This document shows positions 16,382-26,513 of a DNA stretch of 64,000 bases, one piece after another. The stretch covers positions 62,001-126,000 of the forward strand of contig JAFQOT010000014.1 of the NCBI GenBank assembly GCA_017403065.1, in the 5' to 3' direction. A program made the position numbers and the translations under genes. The notes under the pieces were generated by a model. The model saw only the letters and a list, made by a program, of their open reading frames with translations, did not search any database and was not told where the DNA came from. This DNA is from Clostridia bacterium. Its GTDB lineage: Bacteria; Bacillota; Clostridia; Oscillospirales; Acutalibacteraceae. How positions within the stretch are numbered: position 1 is the first letter of the stretch; every line of letters starts with the position of its first letter.

Positions 16382-16657
16382 ATGGGAAGAAGCGTTAAAA
16401 AAGGTCCTTATGTGCAACCTGTGTTGCTCAAGAGAGTCCTCGAAATGAATGAAGCCGGCGAAAAGCGTGTTCTTAAAACTTGGAGCCGTTCCTCAACCAT
16501 ATTCCCCGATTTTGTCGGACATACTTTTGCTGTACATGACGGTCGTAAGCACGTTCCGGTTTATGTAACTGAGGATATGGTTGGTCACAAGCTTGGTGAG
16601 TTTGCACCTACAAGAACATTTAAAGGCCACGCAGGTTCTAAAACCAGCGGTAAGTAA
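16382..16657 (+). CDS. rpsS: 30S ribosomal protein S19
   Basis: A 91-residue protein of the 30S head that contacts S13 and the A-site t[43 protein letters not shown] and [14 protein letters not shown] are diagnostic. It has the normal length and a GGAG site. Confidence 0.98.
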   Translation: MGRSVKKGPYVQPVLLKRVLEMNEAGEKRVLKTWSRSSTIFPDFVGHTFAVHDGRKHVPVYVTEDMVGHKLGEFAPTRTFKGHAGSKTSGK

Positions 16658-16680
16658 GCGGCTGAAAGGAGAGTTTAACT

Positions 16681-17019
16681 ATGGAAGCAAGGGCTACACT
16701 TAAATACGCCCGTATTTCACCCCGTAAGGTGAAAATCGTTATGGATTTAATCCGTAACCAAGATGCTGACAAAGCTATGGCTATACTCAAATTTACTCCT
16801 AAGTCCGCTTGCGAGTATTTAGAGAAGCTATTAGCATCAGCTATGGCAAATGCAGAAAACAATCACAACATGGATGTTGCTCGTCTTTATGTTGCTGAAT
16901 GCTTTGTTTGTCCAGGACCTACTTTAAAGAGAATTCGTCCAAAGGACCACGGCAGAGCACACCGCATCTTAAAGAGAACAAGCCATATGACAATCGTTCT
17001 TAAAGAACGCGAAGTTTAA
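16681..17019 (+). CDS. rplV: 50S ribosomal protein L22
   Basis: A 112-residue protein whose extended hairpin lines the exit tunnel. [20 protein letters not shown] and, in the hairpin, [20 protein letters not shown] then [10 protein letters not shown] are present. This hairpin is where macrolide-affecting changes occur in other species; nothing unusual is visible here. Confidence 0.97.
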   Translation: MEARATLKYARISPRKVKIVMDLIRNQDADKAMAILKFTPKSACEYLEKLLASAMANAENNHNMDVARLYVAECFVCPGPTLKRIRPKDHGRAHRILKRTSHMTIVLKEREV

Positions 17020-17033
17020 GAGGAGGTTAAGTA

Positions 17034-17699
17034 ATGGGCCAGAAGGTTAATCCACACGGTATGCGTGTGGGCGTAATTAAAAACTGGGACTCACGTTGGT
17101 TTGCTAATGATTCCACCTTTGGTGATACATTAGTTGAGGACTACAACCTCCGTAAATACCTCAAGAAAACTCTTTATTCTGCAGGTATTGCAAAAATTGA
17201 AATCGAACGTGACGATAAGCGTGTAAGACTCCACATTCACTGTGCAAAGCCAGGTATGGTTATCGGTCGTAACGGCAGCGAAATTGAAAAGCTACGTACC
17301 ACCTGCCAGAATATGCTTGGTAAAGCTGTTGTTATCAACATTGTTGAAATCAAGAGTCCTGACACAAACGCTCAGCTTGTTGCAGAAAACATTGCAACTC
17401 AGCTTGAAAAGCGTATCTCTTTCCGCCGCGCTATGAAGCTGTCTATCGGCAGAGCTATGCGTCTTGGCGTTAAGGGTATCAAAACTCAGGTTTCAGGTCG
17501 TTTAGGCGGCGCTGAAATTGCAAGAAGCGAACAATATCACGAAGGTACCATTCCACTTCAGACTTTACGTGCTGATATCGATTACGGTTTTGCTGAGGCA
17601 GACACCACATACGGTAAATTAGGCGTTAAGGTTTGGATTTACAAGGGCGAGGTTCTTTCTGATAATCGCAGAAACAAGAAGGAAGGAGGCGCCCGCTAA
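17034..17699 (+). CDS. rpsC: 30S ribosomal protein S3
   Basis: A 221-residue protein at the mRNA entry tunnel with helicase activity. It starts [20 protein letters not shown], has a type 2 KH domain ([15 protein letters not shown] at about residues 78-92) and the C-terminal domain with [17 protein letters not shown]. It overlaps the rplP start by one base. Confidence 0.98.
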   Translation: MGQKVNPHGMRVGVIKNWDSRWFANDSTFGDTLVEDYNLRKYLKKTLYSAGIAKIEIERDDKRVRLHIHCAKPGMVIGRNGSEIEKLRTTCQNMLGKAVVINIVEIKSPDTNAQLVAENIATQLEKRISFRRAMKLSIGRAMRLGVKGIKTQVSGRLGGAEIARSEQYHEGTIPLQTLRADIDYGFAEADTTYGKLGVKVWIYKGEVLSDNRRNKKEGGAR

Positions 17700-18124
17700 T
17701 GTTAATGCCTAAGCGTGTTAAGTACCGTAGAGTACACAGAGGTCGTTTAACAGGTAAAGCTTTAAGAGGAAACACCGTAACACACGGCGATTTCGGTCTT
17801 CAGGCTACAGAGCCAGCGTGGATTACCTCTAACCAGATTGAAGCTGCCCGTATTGCTATGACTCGTTATATCAAGCGTGGCGGTAAAGTATGGATTAAAA
17901 TTTTCCCCGACAAGCCAATTACAGAAAAGCCTGCTGAAACCCGAATGGGTTCAGGTAAAGGTTCTCCAGAGTACTGGGTAGCCGTTGTTAAGCCAGGCCG
18001 CGTAATGTTCGAAATCGGTGGAGTTAGCGAGGAATTAGCTCGTGAAGCTATGCGTCTCGCAGCTAACAAGCTTCCTATCAAGTGTAAGTTTGTAACCAAG
18101 CAGGAAATGGGTGGTGAGCAGTAA
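17699..18124 (+). CDS. rplP: 50S ribosomal protein L16
   Basis: A 141-residue protein needed for the A-site region of the 50[21 protein letters not shown] and [20 protein letters not shown], with [19 protein letters not shown], are diagnostic. Start and stop codons overlap both neighbours by one base, indicating coupled translation. Confidence 0.98.
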   Translation: MLMPKRVKYRRVHRGRLTGKALRGNTVTHGDFGLQATEPAWITSNQIEAARIAMTRYIKRGGKVWIKIFPDKPITEKPAETRMGSGKGSPEYWVAVVKPGRVMFEIGGVSEELAREAMRLAANKLPIKCKFVTKQEMGGEQ

Positions 18125-18330
18125 TGAATGCAAAGGAAATCAGAGAAAACACTTTACCAGAGCTCAATGAGCAACTCGGAAAGTTAAAGGAAGAATTATT
18201 CAACCTTCGTTTCCAACTTGCTATCAATCAGCTCGAAAACCCTATGCGTATTGTTGCTGTTAAAAAAGATATCGCTCGCATTAAGACAATTATTCGCGAA
18301 ATCGAAATCAAAGACAGCACAAACGCTTAA
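18124..18330 (+). CDS. rpmC: 50S ribosomal protein L29
   Basis: A 68-residue two-helix protein near the tunnel exit. The motif [19 protein letters not shown] and a second helix with [19 protein letters not shown] are typical. Its start overlaps the rplP stop by one base. Confidence 0.97.
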   Translation: MNAKEIRENTLPELNEQLGKLKEELFNLRFQLAINQLENPMRIVAVKKDIARIKTIIREIEIKDSTNA

Positions 18331-18349
18331 TTAAAGGGAGGTAGCTGAA

Positions 18350-18607
18350 ATGAGCGAAAGAAACCTTCGTAAAACAAGAGTAGGCAAGGTTGTAAGCAAC
18401 AAAATGGAAAAAACCGTTGTAGTTGCTATTGAAGACAACGTTAAGCACCCACTCTATAAGAAGATTATCAAAAATACTATCAGACTTAAGGCTCACGATG
18501 AGAACAACAGCTGTGGCATTGGCGACAGAGTTCTTGTTATGGAGACCAGACCGCTTTCTAAAGACAAGAGATGGCGTGTGGTTGAAATAATCGAAAAGGC
18601 TAAGTAG
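18350..18607 (+). CDS. rpsQ: 30S ribosomal protein S17
   Basis: An 85-residue OB-fold primary 16S rRNA binding protein. [31 protein letters not shown] and the C-terminal [17 protein letters not shown] are diagnostic. AGGGAGG precedes the ATG. Confidence 0.97.
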   Translation: MSERNLRKTRVGKVVSNKMEKTVVVAIEDNVKHPLYKKIIKNTIRLKAHDENNSCGIGDRVLVMETRPLSKDKRWRVVEIIEKAK

Positions 18608-18628
18608 TCTTACAAGGAGGAAAACACT

Positions 18629-18997
18629 GTGATACAACAACAGAGTTACCTCAAGGTTGCCGACAACACAGGTGCTAAAGAAATTATGTGCATCCGTGTT
18701 CTTGGAGGCTCCAAAAGGAGGTATGCCAACATTGGCGATGTTATCGTTGCTTCTGTAAAGAAAGCTGCTCCAGGCGGAACAGTAAAGAAGGGCGATGTAG
18801 TTAAGGCTGTAGTAGTTCGTTCTGCTAAAGGTCTTCGCCGTAATGATGGCACATACATCAGATTTGACGAAAATGCGGCAGTAATTATCCGTGATGACAA
18901 AAACCCACGCGGTACCCGTATTTTTGGACCTGTAGCCCGTGAGCTTCGCGAGAAGGATTATACAAAGATTCTTTCTCTTGCTCCGGAAGTGCTTTAA
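18629..18997 (+). CDS. rplN: 50S ribosomal protein L14
   Basis: A 122-residue protein at the subunit interface. [20 protein letters not shown] and [27 protein letters not shown] are unmistakable. The start codon is GTG, supported by AAGGAGG ten bases upstream and by the normal L14 N-terminus. Confidence 0.98.
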   Translation: MIQQQSYLKVADNTGAKEIMCIRVLGGSKRRYANIGDVIVASVKKAAPGGTVKKGDVVKAVVVRSAKGLRRNDGTYIRFDENAAVIIRDDKNPRGTRIFGPVARELREKDYTKILSLAPEVL

Positions 18998-19013
18998 TGG
19001 GAGGTAAGGAAAA

Positions 19014-19337
19014 ATGAAAAATCTTCACATTAAAACAGGTGATACCGTAATCCTCCTCACAGGAGACAAGGCTGACCGCGGCAAGACCGGTAAGGTTTTG
19101 GCAGTAAGCCCCGAGGAAAACAAGGTAATCGTTGAGGGCATCAATAAAGTAAAGAAGCACGTTAAACCTCGCAAGGCCGGTGATCCGTCAGGTATCATCG
19201 AGACCGAGAGTGCTGTTTACGCTTCAAAGGTTCAGGTAGTTTGCCCTAAATGCAATAAGCCAACCAGAGTAGGCACAAAAGTTTACGAAGATGGCAAAAA
19301 AGACCGCATGTGCAAAAAATGCGGCGAGACTTTTTAA
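19014..19337 (+). CDS. rplX: 50S ribosomal protein L24 with C-terminal zinc ribbon
   Basis: A 107-residue assembly initiator with the KOW motif (GDKADRGKTGKVLAVSPEENK, residues 16-36) and NKVKKHVKPRK. The C-terminal part carries two cysteine pairs, CPKC and CKKC, so this is the zinc-binding form of L24 found in many Firmicutes. Other window proteins of the zinc-binding type are S14, S4 and L36. Confidence 0.97.
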   Translation: MKNLHIKTGDTVILLTGDKADRGKTGKVLAVSPEENKVIVEGINKVKKHVKPRKAGDPSGIIETESAVYASKVQVVCPKCNKPTRVGTKVYEDGKKDRMCKKCGETF

Positions 19338-19355
19338 GAGTAGGAGGAACTGAAA

Positions 19356-19895
19356 ATGTCAACATTAGCTAATGAATATAAGGCATCTATTGCCCCTGCA
19401 TTGATGGAAAAATTCGGCTATAAGAGCGTTATGCAGATTCCAAAGCTCGATAAGGTCGTTATAAATGTAGGTGCCGGTGAGGCAAAGGACAATTCTAAGG
19501 TTATTGACGCTATAATCACTGATCTTGGTAAAATAACAGGCCAGAAGGCTGTTCCTTGCCGCGCTAAAAAATCCGTTGCGAACTTTAAGCTTCGTGAAGG
19601 AATGCCAATCGGCGCAAAGGTTACACTCAGAGGCGAAAGAATGTATGAATTCGTTGAAAGACTTTTCAATGCAGCTCTTCCTCGAGTAAGAGACTTCAGA
19701 GGTATTAACCCAAATGCTTTCGACGGTCGCGGCAACTATGCTATGGGCGTTAAAGAGCAGTTAATATTCCCTGAAATCGAATATGAAAAGATTGATAAGG
19801 TTCGTGGTATGGATATTATCTTCGTTACTACAGCCAACACCGACGAAGAAGCTCGTGAGTTATTAACTCTTATGGGCGCTCCGTTTGCGAAGTAA
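19356..19895 (+). CDS. rplE: 50S ribosomal protein L5
   Basis: A 179-residue 5S rRNA-binding protein. The motifs [38 protein letters not shown] and [20 protein letters not shown] are diagnostic and length is standard. Confidence 0.98.
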   Translation: MSTLANEYKASIAPALMEKFGYKSVMQIPKLDKVVINVGAGEAKDNSKVIDAIITDLGKITGQKAVPCRAKKSVANFKLREGMPIGAKVTLRGERMYEFVERLFNAALPRVRDFRGINPNAFDGRGNYAMGVKEQLIFPEIEYEKIDKVRGMDIIFVTTANTDEEARELLTLMGAPFAK

Positions 19896-19907
19896 GGAGA
19901 AGGAACT

Positions 19908-20093
19908 ATGGCTAAAACTGCTATGAAAATCAAACAGGCTCGTCCTGCTAAGTTTTCAACAAGAGAGTATAACAGATGTAAAATCTGCGGCCGTCCACAT
20001 GCTTATCTTCGTAAGTATGGTATATGCCGTATTTGCTTCAGAGAGCTCGCTTACAAAGGCGAAATCCCCGGAGTAAAGAAAGCAAGCTGGTAA
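19908..20093 (+). CDS. rpsN: 30S ribosomal protein S14, zinc-binding type Z
   Basis: A 61-residue short-form S14 with CKIC and CRIC pairs (in [19 protein letters not shown]) that bind zinc, and the C-terminal [18 protein letters not shown]. The short zinc form is the one found in this operon position in Firmicutes. Confidence 0.98.
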   Translation: MAKTAMKIKQARPAKFSTREYNRCKICGRPHAYLRKYGICRICFRELAYKGEIPGVKKASW

Positions 20094-20106
20094 GGCACAG
20101 ATTTGT

Positions 20107-20128
20107 GTGACAGAAATTTAATTGTCAC
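20107..20128 (+). other. Hairpin in the rpsN-rpsH spacer
   Basis: GTGACA pairs perfectly with TGTCAC across a ten-base loop, 18 bases before the rpsH start, with GGAGG just downstream of it. Confidence 0.55.
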
Positions 20129-20146
20129 GATAAGGAGGTTTACGGT

Positions 20147-20545
20147 ATGCAAATCACCGATACAATAGCTGATATGCTTACAAGAATTCGTAACGCATCT
20201 TCAGCAAAGCATGATTCGGTAGATGTTCCTGCGTCTAAAGTAAAGAAGGCTATTGCCCAGATTTTACTTGACGAAGGTTATATCACAAGCTTCTCCGTAG
20301 AAGAAGACGGAAAGCAGGGCGTAATTCACATTACTTTGAAATACGGCCAAAACAAATCGCAGGCTATCAGCGGAATTCGTAGAGTTTCCAAGCCAGGCTT
20401 GCGTATTTACACCAACGTAGAGGAAATGCCTAAGGTTATGAAAGGCCTCGGTATTGCAATCCTCTCCACCTCTAAAGGTATTATGACTGACAAGCAGGCT
20501 CGCATCGCTAACGTAGGCGGCGAGGTTCTCGCTTTCGTTTGGTAA
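20147..20545 (+). CDS. rpsH: 30S ribosomal protein S8
   Basis: A 132-residue primary 16S rRNA binding protein. [20 protein letters not shown] and the C-terminal [29 protein letters not shown] are diagnostic. S8 represses the spc operon in E. coli by binding its mRNA; I did not find an obvious copy of that site before rplE. Confidence 0.98.
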   Translation: MQITDTIADMLTRIRNASSAKHDSVDVPASKVKKAIAQILLDEGYITSFSVEEDGKQGVIHITLKYGQNKSQAISGIRRVSKPGLRIYTNVEEMPKVMKGLGIAILSTSKGIMTDKQARIANVGGEVLAFVW

Positions 20546-20559
20546 GGAGGTTAATCGGA

Positions 20560-21108
20560 ATGTCAAGAATAGGAAAGAAGCCTATTGCAATTCCTGCTGG
20601 TGTAAATGTTACCATCGACGGTTCTAACGTTACTGTTAAGGGACCTAAGGGCGAGCTTAAGAATACCTTCGCTGATTCTATGGCTATTGCTGTTGAAAAC
20701 AACGAAATTATTGTTACCCGTCCGTCAGATGCTAAAGAACACCGTGCGCTTCACGGTCTTACACGTACCCTTATTGCCAATATGGTAGAGGGTGTTACAA
20801 ACGGCTATTCTAAAGAGCTGGAAGTAAACGGCGTAGGTTACCGTGTTCAAAAGCAGGGTAAAAATCTTGTAATGAATTTGGGATTCTCTCATCAGGTAAT
20901 TATGGAAGAAATCCCCGGTATCACAATTGATGTACCAGGCCCTAATAAAATTGTTATTAGCGGCGCAGATAAGCAAATGGTTGGTCAATTTGCAGCAGAG
21001 GTTCGCGAGAAGCGTCCACCAGAGCCATATAAGGGCAAAGGTATCAAATACGCTGACGAGCACATCCGCCGCAAAGAAGGTAAGGCAGCCAAGGGTGCTA
21101 AGAAATAG
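20560..21108 (+). CDS. rplF: 50S ribosomal protein L6
   Basis: A 182-residue protein with two related alpha/beta domains. [20 protein letters not shown] and the C-terminal [20 protein letters not shown] are diagnostic. I use ATG 20560, preceded by GGAGG; an upstream in-frame extension overlaps the rpsH end and lacks a site. Confidence 0.98.
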   Translation: MSRIGKKPIAIPAGVNVTIDGSNVTVKGPKGELKNTFADSMAIAVENNEIIVTRPSDAKEHRALHGLTRTLIANMVEGVTNGYSKELEVNGVGYRVQKQGKNLVMNLGFSHQVIMEEIPGITIDVPGPNKIVISGADKQMVGQFAAEVREKRPPEPYKGKGIKYADEHIRRKEGKAAKGAKK

Positions 21109-21126
21109 TAAAGGAGTATACAAACA

Positions 21127-21486
21127 ATGGTTACAAAACCTAACAGCAATCAAGCAAGACTTAAGCGTCATGCTCGCGTTCGCGCTAAGATTAGCGGAAC
21201 CGCCGCTTGTCCTCGCCTTGATGTATTCCGCTCCAACAGCAATATTTACGCCCAGCTTATCGACGATGTAAACGGAGTTACACTCGCTGCTGCATCTTCA
21301 AACGAAAAGGATTTCGATTTGAATGGCGGTAATTGCGAGGGCGCTCGTAAGGTTGGACAGTTAATTGCTAAGCGTGCCGCAGAAAAAGGCATCACCGAGG
21401 TTGTTTTTGACCGCGGCGGTTACATTTATCACGGCCGCGTTAAAGAGCTTGCCGAAGGTGCCCGCGAGGGCGGCCTCAAGTTCTAA
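21127..21486 (+). CDS. rplR: 50S ribosomal protein L18
   Basis: A 119-residue 5S rRNA-binding protein. [38 protein letters not shown] and [20 protein letters not shown] are diagnostic. Confidence 0.98.
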   Translation: MVTKPNSNQARLKRHARVRAKISGTAACPRLDVFRSNSNIYAQLIDDVNGVTLAAASSNEKDFDLNGGNCEGARKVGQLIAKRAAEKGITEVVFDRGGYIYHGRVKELAEGAREGGLKF

Positions 21487-21501
21487 AAAGGAGGAATACT
21501 T

Positions 21502-22005
21502 TTGGCTACAAATATTGACGCATCAACATTAGATTTAAAAGAAAAAGTAGTAGCTATTAACCGTGTTTCCAAGACTGTTAAGGGCGGTAGAATTATGAAA
21601 TTCTCTGCTTTAGTAGTTGTAGGTGACGGAAACGGTATTGTAGGCTACGGTATGGGTAAGGCCGGCGAAGTTCCGGACGCTATCCGTAAGGGTATTGAGG
21701 ATGCTAAGAAGAATCTTATTAAGGTTTCTTTAAAGGGCACAACAATCCCTCATGAAATAATTGGTGAGTTCGGCGCTGGTAAGGTTCTTCTTAAGCCCGC
21801 AGCTCCCGGTACCGGTGTTATTGCCGGTGGTGCAGTTCGTGCCGTTGTTGAAACTGTTGGTATTACCGACATTCGTACAAAGGCTTTACGTTCTAACAAT
21901 CCTTGTAACGTAGTACGTGCTACTGTAGCAGGTCTTGCAGCTCTTCGCAGCGCTGAAGAGGTTGCAGCTGTTCGTGGCAAGTCCGTTAAGGAAATTGTAG
22001 GTTAA
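21502..22005 (+). CDS. rpsE: 30S ribosomal protein S5
   Basis: A 167-residue protein of the 30S involved in decoding accuracy. [40 protein letters not shown] and a C-terminal domain with [20 protein letters not shown] identify it. The start is TTG, supported by AAGGAGG nine bases upstream and no better ATG. Confidence 0.97.
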   Translation: MATNIDASTLDLKEKVVAINRVSKTVKGGRIMKFSALVVVGDGNGIVGYGMGKAGEVPDAIRKGIEDAKKNLIKVSLKGTTIPHEIIGEFGAGKVLLKPAAPGTGVIAGGAVRAVVETVGITDIRTKALRSNNPCNVVRATVAGLAALRSAEEVAAVRGKSVKEIVG

Positions 22006-22019
22006 GGAGGAGCAGGATT

Positions 22020-22220
22020 ATGGCTACAAAAAAGACTGCTTGCCTTAAGGTAAAACTTGTTAAGAGTACAATCACCTGCAAAAAGGACCAGATTGCTACT
22101 GTTAACGCTCTCGGTCTTCACAAAATCGGCGACGAAACCATTCAGCCCGATAACGCTGCGACCAGAGGCAAGATCAACAAGGTATCTCACCTCGTTGAAT
22201 TCGTAGAAGTAAAGGCTTAA
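22020..22220 (+). CDS. rpmD: 50S ribosomal protein L30
   Basis: A 66-residue protein, slightly longer than the usual 58-60. LKVKLVKSTITCKKDQIATV and NALGLHKIGDE followed by GKINKVSHLVEFVEV fit L30. GGAGG precedes the ATG. Confidence 0.96.
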   Translation: MATKKTACLKVKLVKSTITCKKDQIATVNALGLHKIGDETIQPDNAATRGKINKVSHLVEFVEVKA

Positions 22221-22265
22221 GCCTTAAAACTAAAGTCACCTGAGTGACAGACGACGGAATGTCGT
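22212..22265 (+). other. Palindrome and two hairpins in the rpmD-rplO spacer
   Basis: The rpmD stop lies in a 14-base perfect palindrome AAGGCTTAAGCCTT (22212-22225). It is followed by GTCAC/GTGAC (22235-22248) with loop CTGA and ACGAC/GTCGT (22251-22265) with loop GGAAT. The rplO start is 25 bases further on. Confidence 0.6.
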
Positions 22266-22289
22266 GAATTAAGCAAGGAGGTGCGAACA

Positions 22290-22730
22290 ATGAAAATGCA
22301 TGAATTAGCTCCGGCTTTAGGCTCTACAAAAGAGGCTAAGCGCATAGGCAGAGGTCACGGTTCTGGCAACGGCAAAACTGCCGGTAAGGGACACAAAGGC
22401 CAGAAAGCCCGTGCCGGTCGCGGCATAAGAGCAGGCTTCGAGGGTGGTCAGATGCCACTTCAAAGACGTGTTCCTAAGCGCGGCTTTAACAATATTTTTG
22501 CTACAGAATGGACAGCTATTAACGTTGCCGCTTTAGAAGTGTTCGAGGACGGTACTGTTGTTGACGCTGCGGCTTTAGCAGAAAAAGGAATAATTAAAAA
22601 AGCAAATCTTCCAATTAAGGTTTTAGGCAATGGAAAGCTTACAAAGAAGCTTGAGGTTAAGCTTAACGCTTACTCTGCTTCAGCTTCCGAAAAAATTACT
22701 GCCGCCGGCGGAAAGGCTGAGGTGATCTAA
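22290..22730 (+). CDS. rplO: 50S ribosomal protein L15
   Basis: A 146-residue late assembly protein. [20 protein letters not shown], the glycine-rich [20 protein letters not shown], and [19 protein letters not shown] are diagnostic. I use ATG 22290; the GTG nine bases upstream is part of the AAGGAGGTG ribosome binding site. It overlaps the secY start by one base. Confidence 0.98.
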   Translation: MKMHELAPALGSTKEAKRIGRGHGSGNGKTAGKGHKGQKARAGRGIRAGFEGGQMPLQRRVPKRGFNNIFATEWTAINVAALEVFEDGTVVDAAALAEKGIIKKANLPIKVLGNGKLTKKLEVKLNAYSASASEKITAAGGKAEVI

Positions 22731-24037
22731 TGTTAGAAACATTAAGAAACGCCTGGAATGTAAAAGAAATCCGTAATAAGATTATTTTTACAATATTTAT
22801 AATCCTTATTTTCCGTATTGGTTCGGTTATTCCTGTTCCGTATATCGACGTTGCAGCTTTAAAGGCAGCTACCAGCGCCACTGCAACCGACGGTGTAAAC
22901 CAATTTTTCAGTTATCTTTCTATTTTGACCGGTGGCGGACTTGAATATGGCGCAATATTTGCCATGTCTGTTACCCCATATATTAACTCTTCAATTATTG
23001 TACAGCTTTTATGTGTTGCAATTCCTGCTCTTGAAAGACTTTCAAAAGAGGGTGAAGAGGGTCAAAAGAAGTTAGCTCAGATAACACGTTATGTTACTGT
23101 TCTTTTAGCGCTTATTCAGGGTGTTGCCTACTTCATTTATTTGAAAAACGGCGGTGGCTCGGTAAATTCTTACTTAAGCGTTACAGGTAAAGGCGCAACC
23201 GTATTCGCGGGATTTGTTATTGTTCTTGCTTTTACAGCAGGTTCAGCCCTTGTAATGTGGTTGGGTGAGCAAATTGACGCAAAGGGTATCGGAAACGGTA
23301 TATCAATGCTTCTGTTTGCAGGTATTCTTTCACGCGCTCCTCAGGCATTCACTGCTTTGTGGACATATTTTGTAGAATACAAGCAGTATGTTGCTGTAAT
23401 AGGAATTATAGTAGCGTTCTTGTTTATAATTGCTTTTGTTGTTTGGATGACAGGCGCAGAACGCAGAATACCTATTCAGTATGCTAAACGTGTTGTAGGA
23501 AACAAGATGTATGGCGGACAAAACACCCATATTCCGATTAAGGTTAATATGTCAGGTGTTATGCCTATAATCTTCGCTTCTTCAATTCTTATGCTGCCAA
23601 CAATGGCTTTAGGTTTTATGAAAGATACTACCACGTCATTGTATAAATTCCTTTCACTTTTCAGTGTTCAGGGAGTTTTCTACGCAGTTATTTATTTCTT
23701 CCTGATTATCGGTTTTGCATATTTCTATGCAACAATCCAGTTTAATCCTATAGAAATGTCTAACAACTTGCGCAAAAACGGCGGCGCTATTCCCGGAATT
23801 CGTCCTGGAAAACCCACATCTGATTTTATATCAAAGATTTTATCAAGAATAACCCTCATGGGCGCAATTTTCCTGAGTGTTATCGCAATACTTCCAATTA
23901 TCATTGGTACTGTGGGAAAAATCAATATTTCTCTCGGCGGTACTTCGGTGCTTATTATGGTTGGTGTTGCTCTTGATACTGTTCGTAATCTTGAATCTCA
24001 AATGATGATGCGTCATTATAAGGGATTTCTTGATTAA
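22730..24037 (+). CDS. secY: Protein translocase subunit SecY
   Basis: A 435-residue, ten-helix channel of the Sec translocon. The N-terminal LRNAWNVKEIRNKIIFTI, the plug/TM2 region ALERLSKEGEEGQKKLAQIT, and the cytoplasmic loops AERRIPIQYAKRVVGNKMYG and NPIEMSNNLRKNGGAIPGIR are typical. Its location after rplO is the canonical spc position. Partner secDF lies about 10 kb upstream; SecE and SecG are not in the window. Confidence 0.98.
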   Translation: MLETLRNAWNVKEIRNKIIFTIFIILIFRIGSVIPVPYIDVAALKAATSATATDGVNQFFSYLSILTGGGLEYGAIFAMSVTPYINSSIIVQLLCVAIPALERLSKEGEEGQKKLAQITRYVTVLLALIQGVAYFIYLKNGGGSVNSYLSVTGKGATVFAGFVIVLAFTAGSALVMWLGEQIDAKGIGNGISMLLFAGILSRAPQAFTALWTYFVEYKQYVAVIGIIVAFLFIIAFVVWMTGAERRIPIQYAKRVVGNKMYGGQNTHIPIKVNMSGVMPIIFASSILMLPTMALGFMKDTTTSLYKFLSLFSVQGVFYAVIYFFLIIGFAYFYATIQFNPIEMSNNLRKNGGAIPGIRPGKPTSDFISKILSRITLMGAIFLSVIAILPIIIGTVGKINISLGGTSVLIMVGVALDTVRNLESQMMMRHYKGFLD

Positions 24038-24052
24038 CAAAGGAGTAAATGT

Positions 24053-24685
24053 ATGAAGCTCGTTCTTTTGGGAGCCCCTGGTGCCGGCAAGGGCACACAG
24101 GCAGAAATAATTTCTGAGAAATACAATATTCCCACCATTTCTACCGGCAACATTATTCGTGCTGCTCTTAAAAATGGTACTGAAATGGGTCTTAAAGCAA
24201 AATCATATATCGATGCGGGAAATTTAGTTCCCGATGATGTTGTAATCGGCATCATTAAGGAGCGTCTGTCAGAAAGCGACTGCAAAAACGGTTATATTCT
24301 TGACGGATTTCCCCGCACAATACCTCAGGCAGAGGCTCTTGATACTCTTGGCTTTGAAATCGATTTTGCCCTTTCTTTAGAGGTTGCAGATGAAGAAATC
24401 ATAAAACGTATGTCGGGCAGACGTGTCTGCCAGAACTGCTCAGCCAGTTATCACTTAGAGTACAAAAAGCCTAACAAAGAAAATTGCTGCAATTCTTGCG
24501 GCGGTCAGCTTGTAATCCGTAAGGATGATGAGCCACAGACTGTTAAAAACAGACTTGAGGTTTATCACGAGCAAACCGAGCCTTTAAAGAATTACTACAA
24601 TATTCAAGGCAAGCTGCTGATTGTCGAAGGTCAGGACAAAGTGGAGGATACCACACGTCTTGTACTTGACGCTTTGGAGAGGTAG
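24053..24685 (+). CDS. adk: Adenylate kinase
   Basis: A 210-residue enzyme converting ATP and AMP to two ADP in the cytosol. P-loop GAPGAGKGTQ is at residues 7-16, ILDGFPRTIPQAEAL at about 83-97, and the LID domain has a structural zinc site formed by CQNC and CNSC, the zinc form usual in Gram-positive bacteria. It follows secY by 15 bases, as in most Firmicutes. Confidence 0.98.
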   Translation: MKLVLLGAPGAGKGTQAEIISEKYNIPTISTGNIIRAALKNGTEMGLKAKSYIDAGNLVPDDVVIGIIKERLSESDCKNGYILDGFPRTIPQAEALDTLGFEIDFALSLEVADEEIIKRMSGRRVCQNCSASYHLEYKKPNKENCCNSCGGQLVIRKDDEPQTVKNRLEVYHEQTEPLKNYYNIQGKLLIVEGQDKVEDTTRLVLDALER

Positions 24686-24687
24686 AT

Positions 24688-25437
24688 ATGGTTGTGCTTA
24701 AAACCGGCCGCGAGCTAAAAATAATGCGTGAAGCTTGCAGAATATCGGCCGGCGCATTAAAAACAGCAGGTATGGCGGTAGAGCCGGGCGTAACAACTGC
24801 CCAGCTTGACAAATTGGCTGAGGATTATATTCGCAGTCAAGGAGGAGAGCCTAATTTCAAAAATTATGAAGGCTACCCCGCAACCGCCTGTATATCTATA
24901 AACAACGAGGTTATTCACGGCATTCCCTCTAAACAGAGAAAGCTTCAGGCTGGCGATATTGTAAGTATCGACCTTGGAGCAAAGTTTGAAGGTTATCACG
25001 GCGACAATGCTGCTACTTTCGCCTGCGGCGATGTTTCACCTGAGGCGAAGCGGCTGATGGATACTACCAGAGAAAGTCTTTACGAAGGCATTGCTGCGGC
25101 AGTATCAGGCGGCAGAATCGGTGATATTGGAAACGCTGTTCAGAGGTATGTTGAGGCTCGTGGGTATTCGGTTGTCCGTCAATTTGTCGGACACGGCATA
25201 GGTACCCACCTGCACGAAGCCCCCGAGGTTCCGAATTTCGGCACTGCGGGTAGAGGAATCCGACTTCTTCCGGGTATGACCCTCGCCATCGAACCAATGG
25301 TAAACGCCGGCGGGTCTGACGTAAAGGTCTTACCGGACGGATGGACTGTGCTGACCAGAGATGGTTCACTCTCTGCTCATTTTGAGCATACGGTAGTTAT
25401 AACTGCCGACGGTCCTAAGATTATGACCCTTTTATGA
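24688..25437 (+). CDS. map: Methionine aminopeptidase, type I
   Basis: A 249-residue metalloprotease that removes the initiator methionine. Metal ligands are seen in VSIDLGAKFEGYHGDNAATF (two Asp), FVGHGIGTHLHEAP (His), LAIEPMVNAGG (Glu) and SAHFEHTVVIT (Glu). It starts 2 bases after adk. It is type I, without an N-terminal zinc-finger extension. Confidence 0.97.
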   Translation: MVVLKTGRELKIMREACRISAGALKTAGMAVEPGVTTAQLDKLAEDYIRSQGGEPNFKNYEGYPATACISINNEVIHGIPSKQRKLQAGDIVSIDLGAKFEGYHGDNAATFACGDVSPEAKRLMDTTRESLYEGIAAAVSGGRIGDIGNAVQRYVEARGYSVVRQFVGHGIGTHLHEAPEVPNFGTAGRGIRLLPGMTLAIEPMVNAGGSDVKVLPDGWTVLTRDGSLSAHFEHTVVITADGPKIMTLL

Positions 25438-25445
25438 GGTGAAAT

Positions 25446-25700
25446 ATGATAGGACAGATTGTTTGCTCAAAAGCAGGTAGAGATAAGGGCTATTTTATGG
25501 TAGTTGTAAAGGAAGAGGGCTGGAAAATCTGGGTATGCGACGGTAAGGAGCGCCCGATAGACCGACCCAAGCTTAAAAATGCAAAGCATTTAAGCTTTAC
25601 AAATACCGTATTGGATAGCGACAGTTTTAAAACCAACAAATCACTAAAAAAAGCTATTGCGATTTATAGAGATTTCGCAACAAAGAAGGAGGAACCGTAA
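25446..25700 (+). CDS. KOW-domain RNA-binding protein (L14e/L6e/L27e-like)
   Basis: An 84-residue basic protein with an N-terminal KOW motif ([20 protein letters not shown], residues 2-21) followed by [16 protein letters not shown] and KHLSF. This small family is regularly found between map and infA in Firmicutes and resembles archaeal/eukaryotic L14e. RNA or ribosome binding is inferred from the domain and position; the actual role is not known. It lies 8 bases after map and its stop overlaps the infA start by one base. Confidence 0.88.
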   Translation: MIGQIVCSKAGRDKGYFMVVVKEEGWKIWVCDGKERPIDRPKLKNAKHLSFTNTVLDSDSFKTNKSLKKAIAIYRDFATKKEEP

Positions 25701-25918
25701 TGTCTAAATCAGATATGATAGAGCTTGAAGGCACCGTTGTTGAGGCTATGCCTAACGCAATGTTTAAGGTTGAAATTCAGGGAGGACATACCATCCTTGC
25801 TCATATTTCCGGCAAATTGCGTATGAATTATATTCGCATTTTACCAGGAGATAAGGTAACGGTTGAAATGTCCCCGTATGACCTGTCTAAAGGACGCATT
25901 ACTTGGCGTTCTAAGTAA
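25700..25918 (+). CDS. infA: Translation initiation factor IF-1
   Basis: A 72-residue OB-fold factor that binds the 30S A site. [40 protein letters not shown] and [20 protein letters not shown] are diagnostic. Confidence 0.98.
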   Translation: MSKSDMIELEGTVVEAMPNAMFKVEIQGGHTILAHISGKLRMNYIRILPGDKVTVEMSPYDLSKGRITWRSK

Positions 25919-25948
25919 GAGTCAAAATTATAAGGAGGTAAAATCCTA

Positions 25949-26062
25949 ATGAAAGTCAGACCTTCTGTTAAAAAGATTTGCGAAAAATGCAAAATTATCA
26001 AGCGCAAGGGAAAAATCATGGTAATCTGTGAAAACCCTAAGCATAAACAACGTCAGGGTTAA
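25949..26062 (+). CDS. rpmJ: 50S ribosomal protein L36, zinc-binding
   Basis: A 37-residue protein, starting [20 protein letters not shown]. Zinc ligands are Cys11, Cys14, Cys27 and His32. AAGGAGG lies upstream of ATG 25949. Its position between infA and rpsM is canonical. Confidence 0.97.
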   Translation: MKVRPSVKKICEKCKIIKRKGKIMVICENPKHKQRQG

Positions 26063-26079
26063 TCGCGCTTGTGGCTAAT

Positions 26080-26097
26080 GGCGGGAAATTTCCCGTC
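26080..26097 (+). other. Hairpin in the rpmJ-rpsM spacer
   Basis: GGCGGGAAA is followed directly by TTTCCCGTC, which can pair over nine positions (one G-U), closing in practice with a short AAATTT loop. It is 31 bases before the rpsM start. There is no U-tract after it. Confidence 0.55.
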
Positions 26098-26128
26098 GGT
26101 CAAGAAAAAAATGGAGGTGCTTTGATAA

Positions 26129-26497
26129 ATGGCACGTATTGCTGGTGTTGACCTTCCAAATGAGAAGAGAGTCGAAATCGGACTAACTTACATTTTCGGA
26201 ATTGGTCTTACTACATCTAAAAAAATCCTTGCTGATACCGGTATTAACCCCGATACCAGAGTTAAGGACTTAACCGAGGATGATATTTCAAAGCTTCGTG
26301 AGTACATCGACCATAACCTTCAGGTAGAGGGTGACCGTCGCCGTACAATCGCATTTGATATTAAAAGACTTATCGAAATCGGAAGCTATAGAGGTCTTCG
26401 TCACCGTAAGGGATTGCCTGTAAGAGGTCAGCGTTCTAAGACAAACGCTCGTACCCGTAAAGGCCCTAAGAAGACCATAGCAAACAAGAAGAAATAA
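26129..26497 (+). CDS. rpsM: 30S ribosomal protein S13
   Basis: A 122-residue protein of the 30S head contacting the P-site t[43 protein letters not shown] and the basic tail [17 protein letters not shown] are diagnostic. It opens the alpha-operon part of the cluster. Confidence 0.98.
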   Translation: MARIAGVDLPNEKRVEIGLTYIFGIGLTTSKKILADTGINPDTRVKDLTEDDISKLREYIDHNLQVEGDRRRTIAFDIKRLIEIGSYRGLRHRKGLPVRGQRSKTNARTRKGPKKTIANKKK

Positions 26498-26513
26498 GTA
26501 GGAGGAAGATAAT